Positions 50,346 through 60,900 of a stretch of 64,000 bases of DNA are shown in pieces. Under the pieces are notes generated by a model, which made no database searches, was not told the DNA's origin, and saw nothing but the letters and a program-made list of their open reading frames with translations. Each line of letters opens with the position of its first letter. Positions within the stretch are counted from its first letter, which is position 1. The translations under genes were made by a program, and so were the position numbers. Source of the stretch: Closterium sp. NIES-65 (lineage: Eukaryota > Streptophyta > Zygnematophyceae > Desmidiales > Closteriaceae); NCBI GenBank assembly GCA_948144175.1, contig CANXME010002453.1, forward strand, positions 738,001 through 802,000, in the 5' to 3' direction.

Positions 50346-53300
50346 TGGGGAGTGTTTTCGTGGCACATGCAGCAAGGATGGGTCAGGGGTTACATCATGT
50401 CCCCTGGGATGTATAAAGGGCTACAGGTTACTTACCAACGAAATTGGTGTTGGTGAGGCGAGGCCCTCTGAAACCCAAAAGCAGGCCTGCAGCGTTTTGT
50501 TTTTGTCTCCTCGTTTTCCTGTCCCCAAAATCTATCTTGATATATCAATTCTCATGTTGCTAGCATGCAGTGTTTTGTTGCTGTTGGCCCGTTTTGCAAC
50601 GCACCTTTTCTCGTGTCGCTTGCATCACAGAATATTGTCCGAGGGACTGTGGGGCCAACGCTGTTTGCGGCAACCAGGGGAGCGGAGAATTCTGTTTTTG
50701 TAACAAGGGCTTCGAAATGCTTCCCGATACCACTTGTGCTGGTGAGGCGCGGTGCTCTGAAATGAAGAAGCAAGCTTGCTTGGTTTAGTGAAGGCGCGGT
50801 GACCCTAAACCCTTACCCTAAACTTTTTTTCTCTCTCCCTTGTTTTGCCATTCCCAAAATCCATCTCAACAGATCGTTTTTCATGTTTCTCACTTGCAGT
50901 GTTTCGTTGTTGTTGACTCATCGTCCTATTCTCAAACTTGTCTCAACTCATCACACCCTTTCCCATTGCGCTTGGGTCACAGACAAATGCGCTTCGATGA
51001 AGTGTGGGGCCAACGCCACGTGCAGTATTAATAAGGTAGGGAATGCAACCTGTTCCTGTGACAATGGATTTGAAATGCTTGCCGATGGCACTTGTGCTGG
51101 TGAGGCATGGCATGTCTGCTTTGAAGCCCAACCTTGTTCTTGTTCCCTTGTTATCCCGTTCACATAATTGATCTCAACACATCGTTTCTCATGTTGCTCT
51201 CTTGCGCTGTTTTGTTGCTGCTGACTCGTTTTTCTCAAACATGTCTCAACTCAACACGCGTTTTCTCATGGCACTTGCGTGACAGACACATGCGCTAAGT
51301 GCGGGGCCAACGCCAAGTGCAGCAAGGATGGGTCAGGGGTTGCATCCTGCTCCTGTAACGATGGATTCGACATGCTTGCCAATGGCACTTGTTCTGGTAA
51401 CTCATGGTGCTTCGAAACCCAAAAGCAGGCCTGCAGTGTTTTGTTCTTGTTGCCTCAGTTCTCCTGTCCAAAATCTATCTCAGCACAACGTTCGCATGTT
51501 GCTTGATTGCATTCTTTTTGTTGCTGTTGACTCGTTTTCATTCCTCAATGCAACAGATCATTTCTTGTGACGCTTGCATCAGAAACAATTGCTCTCCTGT
51601 TTTCAAAGGTGCTCCTGTGTTCAAAGGTGATTTTGTGTTCATACCGATTCCCATCCTATCTTCACACCAATCCTTCCTTGGCTGCACACGTCACATCTGC
51701 TGTGCTTATGTTTCAGATGTTGTCTGCTTGGCTTTGGGTTGCTCGCCGGGTGGGACTTGTCTGAAGCAGATGGGCACGAACGTGCGCTACTGCAAATAGG
51801 GTGAGCAGCCATCATGGGAGGGGGCATGTGACTTTTGAGTTGACACCTGAGTCACCGGGTGGGACTTGTCTGAAGCAGATGGGCATGAATGTGCGCTACT
51901 ACAAATGGGGTGAGCAGCCATCATGGGAGGGGGCATGTGCTACCATGGTGTGGCTGGCCTGTCACGGACTGGTGTTAATGTCATGCTTTTTTCCACGGCA
52001 TTGAGTCTTACTACTTGTCATGCTGGGCAGCAACGCTTCACCTTTCAGTTTTTTCCCATACTTGCCCATCTTCAACGAGTCTATTGTGACTCTGCACTGC
52101 CCTACCACACTCTGCTCTGAGTCGACTCAATGCACGACTCATTTTGAGTCAACCCAAAACACCTTTCAGGTTTTCCCATCCTTGCGCATCTTCAACGAAC
52201 CTATTGTAACTCTGCACTGCCCTATCGCACTCTCTATTGCCCTATCACAGGTGCAAGACCACACTTGCTCGTGACAAAACAAACCTTGTCCCCAACCTAA
52301 CCCAGTGTGTCTTTTTACTGCCCTGCCGCACCTTCTCTTGCCTATGCTGCCACTTTTAGACTCGCCGTGTGGCAATTGCCCCATGGGAGCCACCTGCAAG
52401 ACCACACCTTCCAAGGCAGGCAACCCGATTCCATACTGCGTGTGTCCTGACGGCTATGGCATGACCCAAGATGCCTGCATTGAAGGTGTGACACCACTTC
52501 CCTGAGACATGGTGCCTTAATTCACGTGCCTTACTGCATCATGTGGTTTACTCCATGTGCCTTACTCGATGTGCCTTACTGCATGCGCCTCACTGCATGT
52601 ATCCCACTGCATATGTAAACTAAACATGCGCCTCACAAGTGGGCCTGCATGGGGCGGCTTGAGTGCACTGCCACCTTTGCTGCAGTGGTTGCATCCGGGC
52701 AGCATCCACAGTTGACTGGTTCACATTCCTACCGAAGGCCAGCCATCCAGAGGCATCCAGAGGTATCCAGAGGCATCCAGAGGCATCCAGAAGCATCCAG
52801 AGGCATCCAGAGGCATCCAGAGGCATCCAGAGGCATCCAGAGGCATCCAGAGGCATCCAGAAGCATCCAGAGGCATCCAGAAGCATCCACAGGCATCCAG
52901 AGGCATCCAGAGGCATCCAGAGGCATCCAGAGGCATCCAGAGGCATCCAGAAGCATCCAGAGGCATCCAGAGGCATCCAGAGGCATCCAGAAGCATCCAG
53001 AGGCATCCAGAGGCATCCAGAGGCATCCAGAGGCATCCAGAGGCATCCAGAGGCATCCAGAGACATCCAGAGTCAGCGCATTCACAACCCTCTCCTTACT
53101 TAGCGACTACTCCACATGTGCTCCACTTCCACCTTGTATTCCCAGGCGGCAAGTCTACAGTGGGAGCAGCGAGCATAACGCTCATCCAGGATCCCAAGGC
53201 TCTGGACAAGGCATCCCGGCCGTACACCGTGCGCGCCAACCTGGATGGGTGCACGGATCTTCCCAAGGAGGTGGCTGGAAACTACAAGACACGATACGGC

Positions 53301-53692
53301 GTGTACAATATGAATGGCACGCTGCGGTGCAACACTTTCCGGCTCTGGGCGGGCAGCAACAGTTCTGGGAAACTTGTGTCTGCGGGGCCTCTTTCAACCG
53401 TTTCTTACTGTACAGTCTTCACCAAGTGAGTCACCTAAGTCATTCTGGAAAGACAACAATGCCCCAGATGTTCTGTTGACGTATCCCTCACCTGCGTTCC
53501 TCCTTTCCCACTGTTTGCTTTCTGTGCACCAATCGCCATTCACTTCTTTCCCTCCTCTTTCCCACTGTTTCATCCCCTCCCCTTTTTACTCTTCCTTTCC
53601 CTCCTTTTCACTCCCTTCCCTCCCCTTCTGGTTCACTGCTAAGCAGTGGTGAGATTAGTGGCAATATCAGTTCCATCTGGTGCGGGAATTAG
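50346..53692 (+). pseudogene. EGF-repeat protein gene, left paralogue: 5'-truncated and broken
   Basis: The exons parallel the 3' half of the right-hand gene. Exon 50346-50452 is a poor EGF relic with a disturbed phase. EGF-like exons are 50631-50741, 50983-51099 and 51286-51396 (CGANA...CSC types, phase 1-1). Exon 51717-51800 (84 bp) encodes CSPGGTC but has TAG where the paralogue has TGG. Exon 52360-52485 encodes CPMGATC...CVCPDGYGM. The small exon equivalent to 63166-63204 is decayed near 52635, its donor lost. Exon 53146-53425 (280 bp, the same length as its partner) encodes the C-terminal domain, and 53647-53692 the end. No signal-peptide exon exists; the left edge is the truncated LTR of element 6. 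If transcribed, the product would stop after three EGF modules. Confidence 0.75.
52747..53070 (+). repeat. 10-bp minisatellite (GGCATCCAGA)n
   Basis: About 32 copies with occasional AAGCATCCAG variants, in the intron before the C-terminal exon of the left EGF gene. Because the unit is 10 bp, long frames appear on both strands; these are not genes. Confidence 0.93.
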
Positions 53693-54977
53693 CTGCAGGG
53701 ACAGGTACAGGCAGTATTTGCAGGGACTGGTGCAGGCAGTCACAACACGAGGTGTTCTAGGCACGACACGAGGAGTTGACTTATGTAGTGGAGAAATTGC
53801 TATGTTTAGGAGGTTGGAAGCAGGGCTGATATAACAGCGTATTTGATCTGGTTACCATAATTCCTCGAATAAAAAACAGTCCCGTCCCGGGCCTCACTAA
53901 AGTCTTTCATTAGAACAGGATGGCACAAACCAAGGGTTATGTTTGCGAAGCTTGTTCAGACAGTTGCAGTACTACTAGTAGTGTACTCAGAACCACTGAA
54001 TGGTTAGCATGGAAGCTTCTAATAAGCCTGACAAGATCCATGGCTGGAGAGCTAGAGAACATGTTTGAGAACATATTGTGTGTCAGTCAGTATGTTATTG
54101 TTGTATTTAGTGATTTTTATGTTCTCTCTACTTGAAGCAACTTCTGCAAGCGAGCTGGCCAGTAAGCAAGATGCCCGTAACTAGGAAGATGTCGCAAATC
54201 TATCGCGACCTGCCTTTGTCGCCTGCCGAGTACCCACTGCATTTCGTCAAAACTGAAGTTGTCCCCTGATTGCATATCGCACTAGAGTTCTCTGCGAATA
54301 TCGCCGAGGGAGGGCTGATCGCAGGAAGCGCGATCATGCGGGAGAAAAGGCCGTGCGAGCGGCGAATTTGTTACAGCAGCGAAGCTTGCGGGCAGAGTCA
54401 GACTCGCAATAATTCAGCTGCTTGCGCTGTGATAGGCTGCGACGCTGTTACCTCAGTTATGTCAAGCTCTACCAACATTCATCAGCTGCCGCCGCGTTCC
54501 TCGCTTCATCGAGTCAGCGCCAACTTGTTTTTCAGCACAAAGCCTCCGAACCAACAAGTCACAACTATGCGACCCATTCCAGCCACACGATCGCGTTCCT
54601 AGTACTAGCGCCTCCTGCGGGGACTGTCAACCTTGAGCGTTAGGCTCCCGGATTCATCTATAAACCACCCGCCAGAGCAGCCATGGCAACATCTCTTCCG
54701 CCGCATCTGTCGTGCTGTATGATAGCAACGTCAGCAGGCTACTTACCAACACATTTTAAGAAGTTCTTACTGTTATGTACCTGTATGCTACTATTATCTA
54801 CCACTAGCCTCGTGTTGTACCATCTCAACAATATTGTATCACGACCATCTTTTCCTAGCATTGCGCTAGTCATTGCCCGTGCGTACGAGGCGTGCGACAA
54901 GCGGTCGCGTCACCCAGAGCTTGTCGGTTGTCGACGAACGCGCGACACTCGTGACTCGGTTGTGGGTGCTACCCATC
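53693..54977. other. Intergenic DNA between the two EGF-repeat genes
   Basis: About 53700-53830 resembles 63827-63930 (shared GGAGAAATTGCT and CAGGGACTGGTGC-like stretches), so it is probably the paralogous 3' untranslated region. TCTATAAACC near 54656 could be a TATA box of the right-hand gene, about 320 bp before its start codon. No other gene could be supported. Confidence 0.45.
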
Positions 54978-57900
54978 ATGGCCTCCAATCCCGCCGCGCT
55001 TCTTCTGCTCCTCGTCCTTGCCGTCATCTGCGGTGAGCTTCGAGTCGCCATGTCCACTCTCTCCTGCTTCTTCCTCGTCCTTGCCGTTATCTGCGGAAAG
55101 CCATTCCATCCTTGTCTAACTTCGGCTCGATTCCGTTTTCTCTCATGTTGAGAGGCGCGAAAATCTGCCCCTCCTAGCACCCTTCCGCTCCCTCCCGCTC
55201 ACCTCCCACCCTAAACCGCCCCTCTGCATCCAGCGATCGTCACGGCTCACGCGGCGGCAGGCGAACGCGCGGATCGCCTTACTAATATCGCGCGCGCGCG
55301 AGTGCGCGGCGTCGGCGGCGCAGCCGATGCTATGTCTGCCAGAAGCCTCAGAATCGAAAGCACAGTGGGAAGCAGAAACGGGAGCACGCGGGTGGGGGTG
55401 GGCGTGGGGATTGGCAGCGGCGGCGGGGCGGTGGAGGCGAGCGTGGCGGTGGGCACGCAGATCACGGTGTCGGGCGTCAGCCTCAACGTCACCTTCGACG
55501 CCCTCCGCTGCTTCAGCTTTCCCAAGGCCGCGCTCAGGGCTCTCAAGGCGGGGCGGGACGTGCAGGTGTGGTGGAACGGCCTTGCGGGCGGCAACAAAGG
55601 CCGCAGTAGCAAGGGCGGTAGCAAGGGCGGAGGGGGTTCGCGAGAGAAGGAGGCAGGCACGGATGGGCAGGCGGGGGCGGCGTGCAAGCAACTCAAGTTC
55701 TTTGCCAACCCCGCCTGCAAGGGCAAGGCGCTGGATGAGGTGCTCAAGCCGCAATACGCCGGCCTGCGCAGATTCTTCAACGTGCCCAGGTGGGTCGTGG
55801 GGCCACGTGGATCGTTGGGGCACGTGGGTCATGGGGGCACGTGGGTTAGGGGGCACGTGGGTCATGGGGGCACGTGGGTCAGAGCCACGTGGATGGGCGC
55901 AGGTGGATGAGGGCAGGCGGGTGATGGCTGTTGGCTGGTGGGTGATTGGGGCTAGTGGGTGATTGGGGCTGGTGGGTGATTGGGGCTGGTGGGTGATTGG
56001 GGCTGGTGGGTGATTGGGGCTAGTGGGTGATTGGGGCTGGTGGGTGATTGGGGCTGGTGGGTGATTGGGGCTAGTGGGTGATTGGGGCTGGTGGGTGATT
56101 GGGGCTGGTGGGTGATTGGGGCTGGTGGGTGATTGGGGCTGGTGGGTGATTGGGGCTGGTGGGTGATTGGGGCTGGTGGGTGATTGGGGCTGGTGGGTGA
56201 TTGGGGCTGGTGGGTGATTGGGGCTGGTGGGTGATTGGGGCTAGTGGGTGATTGGGGCTGGTGGGTGATTGGGGCTGGTGGGTGAGTGTTCTCTACCAAT
56301 GCCACTGTCAAGCCTCGGGTTTTGCCAGCCCAACGTTTTTCTAACATCCTCTCTGATAGTGTTCCTAATGCCTGATCTAGACGTGTTTCGCAACGTCTGA
56401 TCTGAATGTGCTCCTGACGTCCTTGCAGCACAAAGACGGTCTCTCGCTGGACTTCTGTTTCCTGCAAGTCTGGTGCGTGCCACTGTGCCTCTTCGCCTCC
56501 TAGTCTCCTTGTCACCTTGCCTCCTTGCCTCCTTGTCACCTTGCTTCCTTGCCTCCTTTTCCACCATCTCACCTTGCCACCTTGCCGCACACAGCATCTG
56601 CAAACGAGTGTTTTGCGTTAATAACTCCATGCCCATGGTTTTACCTTCCTCGCTGCACGCATCCCTGCTGCTGCTGCTCCCCATGACATGGCAGACGTCA
56701 CCTGCCAGCACGCCACGTGTCCGAGCAACTCCACGTGCATGCCAACGAGTGACAGCAAGGGCGTCACCTGTGCATGCAACCCGGGCTTTGCTGCAAGGAA
56801 TGGCACTTGCCATGGTATGCTGCTAGAGATACATCGTCTCTCCTTTTGCCTTCTGAGTCGACTCAAAAGTCACCTGTGCATGCAATTCGGGCTTTGTTGC
56901 AAGGAATGGCACTTGCCAAGGTACTTTTGAGGCGCCTCAAAAGTGCAACCCGGGCTTTGCTGCGTTGAATGGCACCTGCCAATCCAAGGTACGCTGCTGA
57001 GATACCTCGTGTGGCAAAATGTGCACAAGAGTGTTGGAGACGAAGAACCTGTCTGAACCCGGAAGCGAACCGGAGACCTCCAGTTTGTGAGACTGGCGTG
57101 ATAACCAACCATCCAGACACGTTGTGAGGGAAAGAGGGAAGAATAATAGGTGGGGGAATCAGGGAGGGAGGGAGGGACGGACGGAGCGAGCGAGGGGCGA
57201 AGGGAGGGAGGGAGGGGCGAAGGGAGGGAGGGAGGGAGGGAGGGAGGGAGGGAGGGAGGGAGGGAGGGAGGGAGGGAGGGAGGGAGGGAGGGAGGGAGGG
57301 AGGGAGGGACGGAGGGAGGGAGGGAGGGAGGGACGGAGGGAGGGACGGAGGGAGCGAGCGAGGGACGAAGGGAGGGAGGGAGGGATGAAGGGAGGGAGGG
57401 AGGGAGGGAGGGAGGGAGGGAGGGAGGGAGGGAGGGAGGGAGGGAGGGAGGGACGGAGGGAGGGAGGGAGGGAGGGAGGGACGGAGGGAGGGACGGAGGG
57501 AGCGAGCGAGGGACGAAGGGAGGGAGGGAGGGAGGGAGGGAGGGAGGGAGGGAGGGAGGGAGGGAGGGAGGGAGGGAGGGAGGGAGGGAGGGAGGGAGGG
57601 AGGGAGGGAGTGAGGGAGTGAGGGAGTGAGGGAGTGAGGGAGTGAGGGAGTGAGGGAGTGAGGGAGTGAGGGAGTGAGGGAGTGAGGGAGTGAGGGAGTG
57701 AGGGAGTGAGGGAGTGAGGGAGTGAGGGAGTGAGGGAGTGAGGGAGTGAGGGAGTGAGGGAGTGAGGGAGTGAGGGAGTGAGGGAGTGAGGGAGTGAGGG
57801 AGTGAGGGAGTGAGGGAGTGAGGGAGTGAGGGAGTGAGGGAGTGAGGGAGTGAGGGAGTGAGGGAGTGAGGGAGTGAGGGAGTGAGGGAGTGAGGGAGTG

Positions 57901-60900
57901 AGGGAGTGAGGGAGTGAGGGAGTGAGGGAGTGAGGGAGTGAGGGAGTGAGGGAGTGAGGGAGTGAGGGAGTGAGGGAGTGAGGGAGGGAGGGAGGGAGGG
58001 AGGGAGGGAGGGAGGGAGGGAGGGAGTTATTAGTTGCGCAATGCTTTGCAAATCTGGTATAGGAGTTATTAGTTGCGCAATTTCGTTTGTTCTAACCCCC
58101 ATGGACGTTGACCCTTTTCATCATTTACAGTGCCAACTGGTAAGAAACATCTAGACAGCCATACCTGTGTGTTACAGGGGGGGTGAGACGCACTATCGAT
58201 CGCACGATATCTTATTACCCAACTCCATTTGTGATATCTTTGTATAGGTCAACACACAGGCTTCTGACGCTCAGCATAATTCTCATCGTCTCATTGTCAA
58301 GATTTGGTAATGACTGTCTTTTTTATATTACAATATCCTACCACCTGCCCGGGTTGCTTCTTTGCAGACAATTGTGATGCCGTGAAGTGTGGGCCTGGCG
58401 GCAACTGCGAGAGGGATGCAAACGGAGATCCATCCTGTAGTTGCAGCGCTGGCTTCACGTCGTCTTCTGACAAGCTCTCTTGCATTGGTGAGTTGGAGGA
58501 GTGCAACACAGAGGGCGTGCGCTGCGTTTCAAATCCAGTCCTTGAAACTTGGCCTTTCTAGAACTTGATTTTGTGGCGAATGTTATTGAATTGCGTGCAT
58601 ACTTGATGTTGTGACCCTTGATCCTTCCATTTTCATTGTCGTTTTCTTCTGCAGACAACTGTGATGCGGTGAAGTGTGGGCCTGGCGGCAACTGCACGAG
58701 GGATGCGAGCGGAGATCCATCCTGTAGTTGCAGCGCTGGCTTCACGCCGTCTTCTGACATGCTCTCTTGCATTGGTGAGTTGGAGGAGTGCAACACGGAT
58801 GACGTAACTTTTGCGTATCGACCCCAATCCTTAAAACTTTCCTCCCTTCAGCTCATATTTCATGCAAGACTTTCTGAGTTGAAAGTGTATTCAACTCTTT
58901 GAACCTTGACAAGCTCTCTTGCACTGGTGAGTTGGAGGAGTGCAAAACAGAGAGAGAGGGTGCCTTGCATTTATAATCCAGTCATATAAACCTGACTACT
59001 TTTATGATATTACAACCTTCTACCACCTGTCCGGGTTGCTTCTTTGCAGACAACTGTGATGCCGTGAAGTGTGGGCCTGGCGGCAACTGCGAGAGGGATG
59101 CGAACGGAGATCCATCCTGTAGTTGCAGCGCTGGCTTCATGCCATCTTCTGACAAGCTCTCTTGCATTGGTGAGTTGGAGGAGTGCAAGACAAGAAAAGA
59201 GGGTGCCTTGCATTTCAAACCCAGTCATATTAACCTCGCTTATTTTCAGGTCATGGGCTTTCCAGATATTAGTGAATGCCTTCAAATATTTGACCCTTGA
59301 TTGTCAAGATTTGGTAATGACTGTGTTTGTGATATCACAATATCCTACCATCTGCGTGGGTTGCTTCTTTGCAGACAATTGTGATGCCGTGAAGTGTGGG
59401 CCTGGCGGCAACTGCACGAGGGATGCGAGCGGAGATCCATCCTGTAGTTGCAGCGCTGGCTTCACGCCGTCTTCTGACAAGCTCTCTTGCATTGGTGAGT
59501 TGGAGGAGTGCAACACAGAGAGAGAGGGTGCATTGCATATATAATCCAATCATATAAATCTGACTACTTTGATGATATTACAATCTCCTACCACGTGTCT
59601 GGGTTGCTTCTTTGCAGACAATTGTGATGCCGTGAAGTGTGGGCCTGGCGGCAACTGCGAGAGGGATGCGAATGGAGATCCATCTTGTAGTTGCAGCGCT
59701 GGCTTCACGCTGTCTTCTGACAAGCTCTCTTGCATTGGTGAGTTGGAGGAGTGCAAGACAAGAAAAGAGGGTGCTTTGCATTTGAAACCCAGTCATATTA
59801 ACCTCGTTTATTTTCAGGTCATGGGTTTTCCAGATGTTACTGAATTTCTTCCAATCTTTGACCCTTGATTGTCAAGATTTTGTGATGGCTGTGTTTTTAT
59901 ATCACAATATCCTACCATTTGTCTGGGTTGCTTCTCTGCAGACAACTGTGATGCCGTGAATTGTGGGCCTGGCGGCAATTGCGAGAGGGATGCGAACGGA
60001 GATCCATCCTGTAGTTGCAGCGCTGGCTTCACACCATCTTCTGACAAGCTCTCTTGCATTGGTGAGTTGGAGGAGTGCAAGACAAGAAAAGAGGGTGCCT
60101 TGCATTTCAAACCCAGTCATATTAACCTCGCTTATTTTCAGGTCATGGGCTTTCCAGATGTTAGTGAATGCCTTCAAATATTTGACCCTTGATTGTCAAG
60201 ATCTGGTAATGACTGTGTTTGTGATATCACAATATCCTACCATCTGCGTGGGTTGCTTCTTTGCAGACAATTGTGATGCCGTGAAGTGTGGGCCTGGCGG
60301 CAACTGCATGAGGGATGCGAGCGGAGATCCATCCTGTAGTTGCAGCGCTGGCTTCACGCCGTCTTCTGACAAGCTCTCTTGCATTGGTGAGTTGGAGGAG
60401 TGCAACACAGAGAGAGAGGGTGCATTGCATATATAATCCAATCATATAAATCTGACTACTTTGATGATATTACAATCTCCTACCACGTGTCTGGGTTGCT
60501 TCTTTGCAGACAATTGTGATGCCGTGAAGTGTGGGCCTGGCGGCAACTGCGAGAGGGATGCGAATGGAGATCCAACTTGTAGTTGCAGCGCTGGCTTCAC
60601 GCTGTCTTCTGACAAGCTCTCTTGCATTGGTGAGTTGGAGGAGTGCAAGACAAGAAAAGAGGGTGCTTTGCATTTGAAACCCAGTCATATTAACCTCGTT
60701 TATTTTCAGGTCATGGGTTTTCCAGATGTTACTGAATTTCTTCCAATCTTTGACCCTTGATTGTCAAGATTTTGTGATGGCTGTGTTTTTTATATCACAA
60801 CATCCTACCATTTGTCTGGGTTGCTTCTCTGCAGACAACTGTGATGCCGTGAATTGTGGGCCTGGCGGCAATTGCGAGAGGGATGCGAACGGAGATCCAT

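Noticed and set aside
52747-53070. CRISPR-like array
   Set aside because: The units are contiguous with no spacers, and the surrounding sequence is eukaryotic with introns.
52620-53103. Long frames on both strands with a 10-residue period
   Set aside because: They come from the 10-bp minisatellite in an intron of the left EGF gene.
54683-55036. Start of the EGF gene at the earlier ATG (54683)
   Set aside because: The frame does not connect by a plausible donor to exon 55261-55789, whereas the ATG at 54978 gives a signal peptide and a consensus donor at 55033 in the right phase.
56870-58102. 410-aa minus-strand frame rich in Pro-Ser-Leu
   Set aside because: It is the translation of the (GGGA)n and (GGGAGTGA)n microsatellite; the unit lacks stops in this frame, and there is no other support.
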